A stretch of 64,000 nucleotides of DNA from assembly GCF_900091455.1 (NCBI RefSeq), contig NZ_LT607412.1, positions 6,448,001-6,512,000 on the forward strand. Reading direction: 5' to 3'. A program made the translations under genes and the position numbers. The notes under the pieces were generated by a model, which was given only the letters and a program-made list of their open reading frames with translations, did not search any database and had not been told where the DNA came from. The first letter of the stretch is position 1. Each line of letters begins with the position of its first letter. Below are positions 23,825 through 33,266 of this stretch, piece by piece. The stretch comes from Micromonospora coriariae (GTDB taxonomy: Bacteria > Actinomycetota > Actinomycetes > Mycobacteriales > Micromonosporaceae).

Positions 23825-24136
23825 TCAGCCAGCGAGGCGGGAGCGGACCTTCGCGGCGCATGAGTCCAACACCGAGGAAGCATCGAGACCCAGGCTCTCG
23901 ATGGCGACCAGCGCCGTGAACGCGACGTCAGCCAGCTCCGCTGCCACGTCCTCGCGGGTGTGCGTGACGCCCTTGCGAGGATTCTGCCCGAGCAGACCGA
24001 TCCAGGCCGCCGACGCCTCCCCCGCCTCCTCGGTGAGCTTGAGGATGCGACAGGTCAGTTCCGTCTGCCCGGTGCCGTTCGCCGCGTCCAACCAGCTGCG
24101 CGACGCCCGGGCCGCCTCCCAGATCGACTCGTTCAC
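23825..24136 (-). CDS. MazG-like nucleotide pyrophosphohydrolase
   Basis: A 103-aa all-alpha NTP pyrophosphatase of the MazG-like group, which removes aberrant nucleotides. The metal site EExxE (E36-E37-x-x-E40 in KLTEEAGEA) and ExxD (E67-x-x-D70 in AAELADVAF) are intact. The start is GTG 24136. It is divergent from the glutamate dehydrogenase gene. The long hairpin downstream is its likely terminator. Confidence 0.88.
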   Translation of the reverse strand: MNESIWEAARASRSWLDAANGTGQTELTCRILKLTEEAGEASAAWIGLLGQNPRKGVTHTREDVAAELADVAFTALVAIESLGLDASSVLDSCAAKVRSRLAG

Positions 24137-24274
24137 GGCGACCAGTCAACCCGACCCGCCCACCGGGCCGCACAGCCGGGCTGGGTCGGCGAGCGAGGTG
24201 ACGCCGGCAGGACGCGGCCGGGACGAACGCCGGGACGGGTGGTGCCGGTGCGAGGACCGGCCGACGAGTGATGA

Positions 24275-25711
<1,437 letters not shown>

Positions 25712-25729
25712 GCGGCAGGACAGTCGGGC

Positions 25730-25803
25730 CTGACCGGCCGGTCAGCGCAGCCATTGACTCTGGTCGACGGCGGCCCTAGGTTCAGGACGCTACCGGCCGG
25801 TAG
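25730..25803 (+). promoter_or_regulatory. Near-consensus promoter bracketed by two ACCGGCCGGT palindromes
   Basis: TTGACT (25754-25759) and TAGGTT (25777-25782) are separated by 17 nt. A perfect 16-bp palindrome CTGACCGGCCGGTCAG (25730-25745) lies just upstream of the -35, and a perfect 14-bp palindrome CTACCGGCCGGTAG (25790-25803) lies at the expected transcription start. Both share the core ACCGGCCGGT, centre to centre 59 bp. This layout suggests repression by a TetR-type dimer. The upstream palindrome could also help terminate the gdhA transcript. Confidence 0.7.
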
Positions 25804-25857
25804 GCAACCGTCCCGCCTGGTCGCCCGCGGGCGACATCCGTCCGATGAGGAGCATCG

Positions 25858-27228
25858 ATGCTGTCCTCACCCGTTCGCACCCTCCGCCGCCTGCTCGCCG
25901 CCACCGCGACGCTGACCCTGGCGGTCGGTCTGGCCGGCGCCGCGCCAGCCACCGCCACCGCCGACCGCGACCCGGGTGGCAGCCAGCCGCTGCCCGGCTA
26001 CACCATCGAGAACCCGCCGCTGGCGCCGCTCGTCGTGGCCGGCAGAACGACGACGGTACGTCAGGGCGTGCACCGCCACGCCGGGTACATCATCGAGGTC
26101 CCCGCCCGGTGGAACGGTGACCTGGTGCTGTGGGCCCACGGCTATCGTGGCCAGGGCACGGTGCTCTCGCCGGAGCCGCCCGGCTTCGGCCTGCGCCAGC
26201 GACTGCTGGAGCAGGGGTACGCCTGGGCGTCGTCCTCGTACGACCGCAACGGCTTCAACATCCGTTCGGGCGTGCTGGGCACCAAGGACCTCGCCGACCA
26301 CTTCGGACGGACGGTCCGCCGGCCGCACCGCACCTACCTCGCCGGGGTGTCGATGGGCGGATACGTCATCGGCCGCTCGCTGGAGCAGTACCCCGGCTAC
26401 TACGACGGAGCGCTGCCCATGTGCGGCGTGCTCGGCGACCAGACGCTGCTCGACTTCTACCTCGACTACAACCTGGTCGCGCAGTCTCTCGCCGGGGTGC
26501 CGGCCTATCCCACGCCGGCCGACTACCTGACCAACGCGGTGCCCCGCATCCAGGTGGCTCTCGGCCTGGCCGGGCTCACCCCCACCGGGCCGGACACCAC
26601 CACCGACCGGGGCAAGCAGTTGCGGGCGATCACGGTGAACCGGTCCGGCGGGCAGCGCCCCGGCGCCGACGCCGCATTCGCGGTCTGGAAGGACTTCCTC
26701 TTCTCGATCAGCGTCACCAGTGGCGGCGACTCCCCCGCCCAGCGGCCCGGTCAGCTCTCCACCAACCTGCTCACCCGCTACACCCCGAACAGCCCGGTCA
26801 ACGTCAACGCGACCGTCCGGCGGGTCGTCCCGGAGAACATCTGGCAGCGACTCCTGCCGACGCTGACCGAGGTGCCCCACATCGCCGGCCGCCCCACCGC
26901 GCCGGTGCTCACCCTGCACGGCCTCGGTGACCTGTTCGTGCCGTTCAGCATGGAGCAGGCGTACGCCACCGACGTGGCACGGCACGGACGCAGCCGGCTG
27001 GTGGTGCAGCGGGCCATCCGGGCCACGCAGCACTGCGAGTTCACCCCGGCCGAGGCCGGCGCCGCCTGGGACGACCTGGTGTCCTGGGTACGCACCGGTG
27101 CCCGCCCCGCCGGCGACACGGTTTCCGACCCGACGGTGGTCGCCCGTCCCGACTACGGCTGCCGGTTCAGCGATCGGGCCGCGTACGCCGCCGGGGTCGG
27201 CACCCGGCGCCTCTACGCCGCCTGCTGA
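25858..27228 (+). CDS. Secreted alpha/beta-hydrolase
   Basis: A 456-aa exported hydrolase. A Sec-type signal (RTLRRLLAATATLTLAVGLAG, ending near ATATA) is followed by an alpha/beta fold: DLVLWAHGYRGQG for the oxyanion region, YLAGVSMGGYV with the nucleophile Ser in GxSxG, LTLHGLGDLFVPF with the probable acid Asp, and ATQHCEFTPAEA with the catalytic His. Two Cys near the C terminus may form a disulfide. GAGGAG precedes the ATG. The promoter is of high quality and flanked by palindromes, so expression is probably induced by a small molecule. The substrate is unknown. Confidence 0.88.
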   Translation: MLSSPVRTLRRLLAATATLTLAVGLAGAAPATATADRDPGGSQPLPGYTIENPPLAPLVVAGRTTTVRQGVHRHAGYIIEVPARWNGDLVLWAHGYRGQGTVLSPEPPGFGLRQRLLEQGYAWASSSYDRNGFNIRSGVLGTKDLADHFGRTVRRPHRTYLAGVSMGGYVIGRSLEQYPGYYDGALPMCGVLGDQTLLDFYLDYNLVAQSLAGVPAYPTPADYLTNAVPRIQVALGLAGLTPTGPDTTTDRGKQLRAITVNRSGGQRPGADAAFAVWKDFLFSISVTSGGDSPAQRPGQLSTNLLTRYTPNSPVNVNATVRRVVPENIWQRLLPTLTEVPHIAGRPTAPVLTLHGLGDLFVPFSMEQAYATDVARHGRSRLVVQRAIRATQHCEFTPAEAGAAWDDLVSWVRTGARPAGDTVSDPTVVARPDYGCRFSDRAAYAAGVGTRRLYAAC

Positions 27229-27239
27229 GGTACACGACG

Positions 27240-27276
27240 ACGCCGGCCGGCCCCCTGTTCGGGAGCCGGCCGGCGT
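27240..27276. terminator. Bidirectional hairpin between convergent genes
   Basis: ACGCCGGCCGGC (27240-27251) pairs perfectly with 27265-27276, and three more C-G pairs can form in the loop. It lies between the stop codons of the secreted hydrolase and the second lysozyme-like gene. Confidence 0.8.
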
Positions 27277-27290
27277 GGTGTGCGCGGGTG

Positions 27291-28004
27291 TCACCAGAGC
27301 TGCTGGACGATGTCCGCCGCCTGCTCCTCCCACTGCGCGTACGCGTACGGGAAGGCGGAGACCTGGACGGTCTGCGCCGCGGCGGTCAGCGGCAGGTCCT
27401 GCCAGCCGCCCACGTTCTTCAGCGCGCTGAAGAACGCCGTGGCGGAGTACTCCGGGTCGGTGATCTGCTCGGGCGTACCCCAACCGGACGACGGGCGCTG
27501 CTGGAACAGGCCCTGCGAATCGTGGTCGTTGTACGCGCCGAGGTGGCCGAGGTTGTACAGCTTCGACTCCTGCAAGGAGGTGGCGACGCCGATCACCGCG
27601 CCCCGGTCGCCGACGCCGGTCTTCTTGGCCGCGTCGACGATGGCCCGGGCGTTGGCCAGCTGCGCGTCGTCGAGCGGGATGCGCGACTGGGCGCCTTCGA
27701 TGCCGTGCGGAATGAGCTGCTCGCGGCTCGGCTTGCCAGCCGGCGGCTTGCCGGTGGCGGACCCGGTGGTCAGCCCCGACTCGACGGGCTGGTCCTCCTG
27801 GCGGGCCGCGGTGGCGGCCTTGCCGGTGGCGAGGTCGATGGCGGCGACGGCGCCCTGGTGCGGCCCGGAGGTGACCGGGGCGGCGGCCGCTGTCGGCGCG
27901 AGTGCCAGGCCACCGAGGGCGGCCACACCCACAACGCTCAGCGCGGTCTTGCGGTACGAGTCCTTAGCGATGGCGGGGAGCCATCGAGTGAAGTCGACCT
28001 TCAC
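27291..28004 (-). CDS. Secreted lysozyme-like/transglycosylase-like protein, paralogue 2
   Basis: A 237-aa exported protein homologous to the one at 22764 but with a longer N-terminal region. The signal (ALSVVGVAALGGLALAPTAAA) is preceded by about 20 basic residues, and a 60-residue Ala/Gly/Lys-rich segment precedes the shared domain. The core keeps VIGVATSLQESKLYNLG, HDSQGLFQQRPSSGWGTPEQ and AQTVQVSAFPYAYAQWE. The GTG at 28004 is chosen since GAAAGGG lies correctly upstream. Both paralogues end close to the tryptophan-containing C terminus. The role is probably peptidoglycan remodelling; catalysis is inferred only from the conserved Glu. Confidence 0.82.
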   Translation of the reverse strand: MKVDFTRWLPAIAKDSYRKTALSVVGVAALGGLALAPTAAAAPVTSGPHQGAVAAIDLATGKAATAARQEDQPVESGLTTGSATGKPPAGKPSREQLIPHGIEGAQSRIPLDDAQLANARAIVDAAKKTGVGDRGAVIGVATSLQESKLYNLGHLGAYNDHDSQGLFQQRPSSGWGTPEQITDPEYSATAFFSALKNVGGWQDLPLTAAAQTVQVSAFPYAYAQWEEQAADIVQQLW

Positions 28005-28260
28005 GATGGTTGCCCTTTCGATCGTGCGGAGCGCTCCGGGGTGAACACTCCTCGGGAGATGACCGCGGAAAGGGTTTGGGCTCCGGCGGTACGGGGGACA
28101 CAACCAGCTTCACCTGTCGGGCATTCCGGAAATGCCCCGGCCTCGGCGAGGTGCGGTCCCGGTCACCCGCGGAATCGGACAGATCGCCTACTAACCCGAC
28201 AGCGGTGACAGAGGGTGATCTTTCGCGGCCGTGCGCCACACCGTCCGGAAAGGAGCCGTC

Positions 28261-28686
28261 ATGGCCCACGCCCAGAGCGATGCCTATCTGCTGCGCCCGG
28301 TCGGCCGGGTCTCGTCAACCTTGACCGATGCGGCGAGTGCGCCCAGACAGGGCGACGAGGGCGCACCGGACGCCTGGCTGGTCTTCGACCCGCAGGTGGA
28401 GCGGGCGCTGGGCGACGTACAGGTCGGCGCTGAGCTGCTGGTGCTGACCTGGCTGGACCGGGCCCGACGGGACATCCTCAGCGTGCACCCGCGCGGGGAC
28501 GAGACACGGCCGGAGACCGGAGTCTTCAGCACCCGCTCCCCACACCGGCCCAACCCGATCGGGCTGCACCGCGTACGGGTGCTGGCGGTGGACGGGCTGC
28601 GCGTCCGGGTGGCCGATCTGGAGGCGCTGGACGGCACGCCCGTGCTCGACGTCAAGCCGGTGCTGGGCGCGGCCGACGAGCGTTGA
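28261..28686 (+). CDS. trmO: tRNA N6-threonylcarbamoyladenosine methyltransferase TrmO/TsaA family
   Basis: A 141-aa protein, close to a single TsaA/YaeB domain. It has the family motifs YLLRPVGRVSSTL, LDRARRDILSVHPRGD, and GVFSTRSPHRPNPIGLHRV, the last being the SAM-binding signature, followed by VADLEALDGTPVLDVKP. In E. coli TrmO adds a methyl group to t6A37 of tRNA-Thr using SAM; the short form lacks the C-terminal extension of that enzyme. The ATG is preceded by AAAGGAG. Confidence 0.9.
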   Translation: MAHAQSDAYLLRPVGRVSSTLTDAASAPRQGDEGAPDAWLVFDPQVERALGDVQVGAELLVLTWLDRARRDILSVHPRGDETRPETGVFSTRSPHRPNPIGLHRVRVLAVDGLRVRVADLEALDGTPVLDVKPVLGAADER

Positions 28687-28719
28687 CTCGCCGGCCCCGC
28701 CCCGGCCAGCCGACCGTGC

Positions 28720-29349
28720 TCAGTGGCCTCGGGCCAGCCACTCCTGAAGGTGCGGCGCCTCCGCGCCGATCGTCGTGTCGTCACCGTGCCCGGTGTGCAC
28801 GACCGTCTCCGGCGGCAGGGTGAGCAGCCGGGTGCGGATCGACCGGACGATGGTGTCGAAGTCGCTGTACGAGCGGCCGGTGGCACCCGGGCCGCCGGCG
28901 AAGAGCGTGTCGCCGGTGAACACGACGCCCAGCTCGGGCGCGTGGAAGCTGCACGCGCCGGGGCTGTGCCCGGGGGTGTGCAGCACCCGCAGCGTGGTGC
29001 CGGCCACGTCGATGCTCTGCCCGTCGTGCAGTTCGCCGTTGGGCGGCAGCTGGGGGTGGACCATGTCCCAGAGCACCCGGTCGGCGGTGTGCAACAGCAC
29101 CGCCGCGCCGGTTGCCTGGGCCAGCTCGGGCGCCACGCGGACGTGGTCGTCGTGCGCGTGGGTGGCCAGGATCGCCCGCACCCGCCGGTCACCCACCACG
29201 GCGAGGATCGCGGCCACGTCGTGCGGCGCGTCGAAGACGACGCACTCGCTGTCGTCGCCCAGCACCCAGACGTTGTTGTCCACGTCGAACGTCTGCCCGT
29301 CCAGGGAGAACGTCCCAGAGGTGACCGTGTGCTCGACCCGGGCGCTCAC
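28720..29349 (-). CDS. MBL-fold hydrolase of the mycothiol formaldehyde pathway
   Basis: A 209-aa metallo-beta-lactamase-fold protein. The metal motif THAHDDH is at about residue 64, further ligands are in [22 protein letters not shown] and the closing HTGHGDDT. The GTG start overlaps the stop of the mycothiol-dependent dehydrogenase gene by 4 nt (GTGA). In M. tuberculosis the same order is found (adhE2 followed by an MBL-fold gene). By analogy with glyoxalase II/S-formylglutathione hydrolase, it may hydrolyse the S-formylmycothiol produced by its partner; this is an inference. Confidence 0.88.
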   Translation of the reverse strand: MSARVEHTVTSGTFSLDGQTFDVDNNVWVLGDDSECVVFDAPHDVAAILAVVGDRRVRAILATHAHDDHVRVAPELAQATGAAVLLHTADRVLWDMVHPQLPPNGELHDGQSIDVAGTTLRVLHTPGHSPGACSFHAPELGVVFTGDTLFAGGPGATGRSYSDFDTIVRSIRTRLLTLPPETVVHTGHGDDTTIGAEAPHLQEWLARGH

Positions 29350-30434
29350 GGGAACACCACCACCGAACGGAGCACGTCGCCGTGGTGCATCCGGCCGAAC
29401 GCGTTCTCGACCTGGTCCAGCGCGATCTCCTCGGTGACGAACGCGTCCAGGTCGAGCCGACCCTGGAGGTACAGCTCGGTCAGCATCGGGAAGTCCCGGC
29501 TGGGCAGGCAGTCCCCGTACCAGCTGGACTTGAGGGAGCCGCCGCGACCGAAGACGTCCAGCAGCGGCAGCTCGATCTTCATCTGCGGGGTCGGCACGCC
29601 CACCAGCACCACTGTGCCGGCCAGATCCCGGGCGTAGAACGCCTGCTTCCACGTCTCCGGTCGACCCACCGCGTCGATCACCACGTCGGCGCCGAAGCCG
29701 CCGGTGGCGGCGCGGATCGCCTCGACGGGGTCGGTCTCGGAGGCGTTCACGGTGTGCGTGGCGCCGAACCGGCGAGCCCAGTCCAGCTTGCGGGAGTCAG
29801 TGTCCACGGCGATGATCGTCGTGGCGCCGGCCAGGGCCGCTCCGGCGACCGCCGCGTCGCCGACGCCACCGCAGCCGATCACCGCGACCGAGTCGCCGCG
29901 GGTGACGTTACCGGTGTTCATGGCCGCACCCAGGCCGGCCATCACCCCGCAGCCGAGCAGCCCCACAGCGGCCGGTCGGGCGGCCGGGTCCACCTTGGTG
30001 CACTGTCCGGCGTGCACCAGGGTCTTCTCGGCGAAGGCGCCGATGCCCAGCGCCGGTGCGAGCTCGGTGCCGTCGGTGAGGGTCATCCGCTGGCTGGCGT
30101 TGTGGGTGTTGAAGCAGTACCAGGGGCGGCCACGGCGGCAGGCCCGACAGACCCCGCACACCGCCCGCCAGTTGAGCACCACGAAGTCGCCCGGGGCGAC
30201 GCCGGTGACGCCCTCCCCCACCTGCTCGACGATGCCCGCCGCCTCGTGCCCGAGCAGGAACGGGTAGTCGTCGTTGATGCCACCCTCGCGGTAGTGCAGG
30301 TCGGTGTGGCAGACCCCGCAGGACTGGATCCGGACGATCGCCTCACCCGGACCGGGATCGGGCACCACGATGGTGGTGACCTCGACCGGCGCGCCCTTGC
30401 TGCGGGAGATGACTCCCCGGACTTCCTGGCTCAC
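29346..30434 (-). CDS. mscR: S-(hydroxymethyl)mycothiol dehydrogenase / S-nitrosomycothiol reductase
   Basis: A 362-aa zinc-dependent, class III-like medium-chain alcohol dehydrogenase. The catalytic zinc site is C-x-x-D ([11 protein letters not shown]) with [12 protein letters not shown]; the structural zinc motif has four Cys ([15 protein letters not shown]). The NAD fold has [16 protein letters not shown]. Sequence and neighbourhood match the mycothiol-dependent formaldehyde dehydrogenase of actinobacteria, which oxidises S-hydroxymethylmycothiol and reduces S-nitrosomycothiol. GGAGG lies before the GTG start. It forms a coupled pair with the MBL-fold gene. Confidence 0.9.
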   Translation of the reverse strand: MSQEVRGVISRSKGAPVEVTTIVVPDPGPGEAIVRIQSCGVCHTDLHYREGGINDDYPFLLGHEAAGIVEQVGEGVTGVAPGDFVVLNWRAVCGVCRACRRGRPWYCFNTHNASQRMTLTDGTELAPALGIGAFAEKTLVHAGQCTKVDPAARPAAVGLLGCGVMAGLGAAMNTGNVTRGDSVAVIGCGGVGDAAVAGAALAGATTIIAVDTDSRKLDWARRFGATHTVNASETDPVEAIRAATGGFGADVVIDAVGRPETWKQAFYARDLAGTVVLVGVPTPQMKIELPLLDVFGRGGSLKSSWYGDCLPSRDFPMLTELYLQGRLDLDAFVTEEIALDQVENAFGRMHHGDVLRSVVVFP

Positions 30435-30615
30435 TTCGCCTCCTGCTGGTGATCTGCGGCGGGGTCGGGTGCCGGGCTGGCGGGTGGCCGGGGCCGGCGG
30501 GAGCCCCTCGCGAACCTACCGCGATCACCACGGCCGGCCCAGTCGGCTCAACGGGTTATCGCGGGCCGCGGCGGGTACGCGGGCCGCATTCGGACCACGG
30601 CCACCGGGAGTGATC

Positions 30616-31035
30616 ATGAAACTGGCGCATCTGCCGCTGCGGGTCAGCATCGGCGCGTACGTCCTCAATTCGGGCCTGACCAAGCGGACCCTGGAGGGCG
30701 ATGCCGCGCAGGGCCTGCACGGGATGGCGGTGGCGGCCATTCCGCAACTCGGCCAGCTGGAGCCGGCGCGCTTCGCCAAGCTGCTGTCGTACTCCGAGCT
30801 GGCGTTGGGTGCCGCGTTGATCGCCCCGTTCGTGCCGGCGACGCTGGCCGGGCTCGGCCTGACCGCCTTCGGCGCGGGCCTGGTACAGCTGTACCTGAAG
30901 ACGCCGGGGATGCGCGAGGCCGGCAGCGTGCGCCCGACCCAGCAGGGCAGCGGGCTGGCCAAGGACGTCTGGCTTGTCGGCGCCGGGCTGACCCTGGTGC
31001 TGGAGGGGCTGACCCACGGCCGCCGGCGCCACTGA
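30616..31035 (+). CDS. DoxX-like small membrane protein
   Basis: A 139-aa protein with about four membrane segments (residues 8-24, 57-75, 78-96, 113-131). MKLAHLPLRVSIGAYVLNSGL at the start and ELALGAALIAPFVPA in the middle are like DoxX/SURF4-type proteins, but the match is not strong and the function is unknown. The ATG follows GGGAG. It is divergent from mscR across 181 bp. Confidence 0.7.
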   Translation: MKLAHLPLRVSIGAYVLNSGLTKRTLEGDAAQGLHGMAVAAIPQLGQLEPARFAKLLSYSELALGAALIAPFVPATLAGLGLTAFGAGLVQLYLKTPGMREAGSVRPTQQGSGLAKDVWLVGAGLTLVLEGLTHGRRRH

Positions 31036-31104
31036 TCCGACCGGCGAAAGCAGCGGTCCGTCGGCGCAGGCGTGAGCGGGCCGTGCCGGGGTAGCAGGGC
31101 CGCC

Positions 31105-31938
31105 ATGACCGACGTGACAGTGGTGGTGGCCACCCGCAACCGACGTGAGCAACTGCTCGACATGCTGGGCCGGCACACCGCCCCGGTGATCCTGGTGGAC
31201 AACGGCTCCGACGACGGCACAGCGGCGGCGGTGGCCCGGGCCTTCCCCGCGGTGCGGGTGGTGCGGCTCGCCGAGAACGCGGGTGCCGGCGCGGCGCGCA
31301 ACATCGGTGTCGAACTGGCCGACACGCCGTTCGTGGCGTTCGCCGACGACGACTCGTACTGGGCGCCGGACGCGCTGGAACGGGCCACCGCGATCCTGCG
31401 CGCGCACCCCGGCACCGGCCTGCTCACCGGACAGGTGCGGGTCGGGCGGGAGCAGCGGCTCGACCCGGTGTCCGCAGCGATGGCCCGCGCGCCGCTGGGC
31501 ACCCCGCCGGGCGCGCCGGGCCCTGCGGTGCTGGGCTTCCTGGCCTGCGCGGCGGTGCTGCGCCGTCGGGCGTTCCAGCAGGTCGGCGGCTTCACCGAGC
31601 GACTGGGCACGTACGGCGAGGAGGCGCTGCTGGCGATGGACCTGGCCGCGGCCGGCTGGCAGCTGGCGTACGCCGACGAGGTGGTGGCCCACCATCTGCC
31701 GCTGCCGGTGGGGCGGGACGGGCCGGCCCGAAAGCGGATGGAAACGCGCAACCGGCTGCTCACCGCGCTGCTGCGTCGTCCGGCGGGGGTGGTGCTGCGC
31801 ACGGCGACCGCCGTGGCCCGGGACGCCGCCGGCCGGGGCGGGCTGCTCGACGCCGCCGGTGACCTGGGGTGGGCACTGCGTGGCCGGCGCCGGTTGCCCG
31901 CCGAGGTCGAGGCTGCCCTGCGCACGCTGGCCCGCTGA
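31105..31938 (+). CDS. Family 2 glycosyltransferase
   Basis: A 277-aa GT-A-fold protein. VTVVVATRNRREQLLDML and ILVDNGSDDGT form the UDP-binding strand and first loop; VAFADDDSYW has the metal-binding DxD; GFLACAAVLRRRAFQQVGGF and GEEALLAMDLAAAGW are typical of GT2 enzymes (catalytic base in the ED-like position is E-E). No membrane segment is present, so it should act on a soluble or membrane-surface acceptor. No other glycan genes are close by, and the acceptor is unknown. The start has weak signals: TAGCAG 7 nt upstream. Confidence 0.88.
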   Translation: MTDVTVVVATRNRREQLLDMLGRHTAPVILVDNGSDDGTAAAVARAFPAVRVVRLAENAGAGAARNIGVELADTPFVAFADDDSYWAPDALERATAILRAHPGTGLLTGQVRVGREQRLDPVSAAMARAPLGTPPGAPGPAVLGFLACAAVLRRRAFQQVGGFTERLGTYGEEALLAMDLAAAGWQLAYADEVVAHHLPLPVGRDGPARKRMETRNRLLTALLRRPAGVVLRTATAVARDAAGRGGLLDAAGDLGWALRGRRRLPAEVEAALRTLAR

Positions 31939-32009
31939 CCGCCCCGGCGGCGATCGATCCCGCGACAAGCGTCGGGCTCGCTATCGTGTGGGCGACCCGA
32001 GGAGCTGCG

Positions 32010-33197
32010 TTGACCCGTTCCCGATCCGTGCGGCCGTTCTACCGGCCGATGAGGCCCCGCCACCGGCGTGAGCCGCACCGCTCGGCCACGCCGCTGGAGC
32101 TCTTCTTCGACCTCTGCTTCGTGGTGGCAGTGGCGCAGGCCGCCGGCAGCCTGCACCACGACGTCTCCGAGGGTCACTTCGGTCACGCGGTGGCCAGTTA
32201 CGCGATGGTGTTCTTCGCGATCTGGTGGTCGTGGATGAACTTCACCTGGTTCGCCTCGGCCTACGACACCGACGACGACGTCTACCGGATCACCGCGCTG
32301 GTGCAGATCACCGGAGCGTTGATCCTGGCGGCCGGGGTGCCGCGCGCCTTCACCGACGGCGACTTCACCGTCATCACCTACGGCTACGTGGTGATGCGGT
32401 TGGCCGCCGTCGTGCAGTGGAGCAGAGCCGGCGTCGGCGACCCGGCGCACCGCGCGGCGGCACGCCGCTACGCGATCGGCGTGACAGTGGTGCAGGTCGG
32501 CTGGTTGCTGCGGCTGACGCTGCCCGACGAGTGGGGCATCGCGTCGTTCGTGCTGCTGGCGCTGGCCGACCTGCTGGTGCCGGCGGTGGCCGAGCGGCCC
32601 GGAATGACCCCGTGGCACCCCCGGCACATCACCGAGCGGTACGGGCTGTTCACCCTCATCGTGCTCGGTGAGGTGGTGCTGTCGGTGTCGGTGGCGATCC
32701 AGACCGAGCTGGACGGCGGCGGAAGCAACCTCTGGTCGCTCGCGGCGGCCGGCACGGTCATCGTGTTCGCGCTCTGGTGGCTCTACTTCGACCGGCCGAT
32801 CGAGGCGCCCGACCGGCTGCCGTACTCGCTGATCTGGGGCTACGGCCACTATCTGATCTTCGCAGCGGTCGCGGCGGTCGGCGCGGGCCTGGTCGTGGCG
32901 GTGGACCACCAGCGGCACGTCGGGCACATCTCCGGAGTCGCCGCCGGATACGCGGTCGCCGTACCGATCGCCGTCTACCTGCTCACCATCTGGGTGCTGC
33001 ACGTCCGCCGGCAGCAGCACGGCGCGGTGGTCGTCGCCTTCCCGGTGGTCGCGCTGCTGGCACTGCTCGCGCCGCTGGGTCCGGTTCCGGTGCACCTGCT
33101 CGCGCTGCTGCTCTTCGCCCTGGTGGCGCTGACGGTGGTGATGCGCCAGCGGGACGTCCTGCCGACCTCGGCGCCGGCCGACGCCGACGAGACCTGA
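32010..33197 (+). CDS. Low temperature requirement A (LtrA) family membrane protein
   Basis: A 395-aa integral membrane protein with about ten to eleven segments. The LtrA signature is at the start (TPLELFFDLCFVVAVAQAA) with FFAIWWSWMNFTWFASAYDTDD and HITERYGLFTLIVLGEVVL later. The family is named from Listeria, but its molecular function is unknown. TTG at 32010 is the start, because GAGGAG lies 5-6 nt upstream and the LtrA motif begins soon after; no ATG lies in the right place. A TATCGT -10 box is at 31982-31987. Confidence 0.87.
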   Translation: MTRSRSVRPFYRPMRPRHRREPHRSATPLELFFDLCFVVAVAQAAGSLHHDVSEGHFGHAVASYAMVFFAIWWSWMNFTWFASAYDTDDDVYRITALVQITGALILAAGVPRAFTDGDFTVITYGYVVMRLAAVVQWSRAGVGDPAHRAAARRYAIGVTVVQVGWLLRLTLPDEWGIASFVLLALADLLVPAVAERPGMTPWHPRHITERYGLFTLIVLGEVVLSVSVAIQTELDGGGSNLWSLAAAGTVIVFALWWLYFDRPIEAPDRLPYSLIWGYGHYLIFAAVAAVGAGLVVAVDHQRHVGHISGVAAGYAVAVPIAVYLLTIWVLHVRRQQHGAVVVAFPVVALLALLAPLGPVPVHLLALLLFALVALTVVMRQRDVLPTSAPADADET

Positions 33198-33266
33198 TTC
33201 GCCGCGACCGTCGGCCGCCCGGCCTGCCGTTGAGCGCGACGGCCCGGGAGTGGGCAGAATTGGGGC

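Noticed and set aside
28005..28260. Possible c-di-AMP (ydaO) riboswitch before the second lysozyme-like gene, since such genes often have one in actinobacteria
   Set aside because: Short pieces such as CCCGACAG and TAGTAGGC occur, but not in the order or with the stems of the consensus. A hairpin GGGCATT-N5-AATGCCC at 28119-28137 is the only clear structure.
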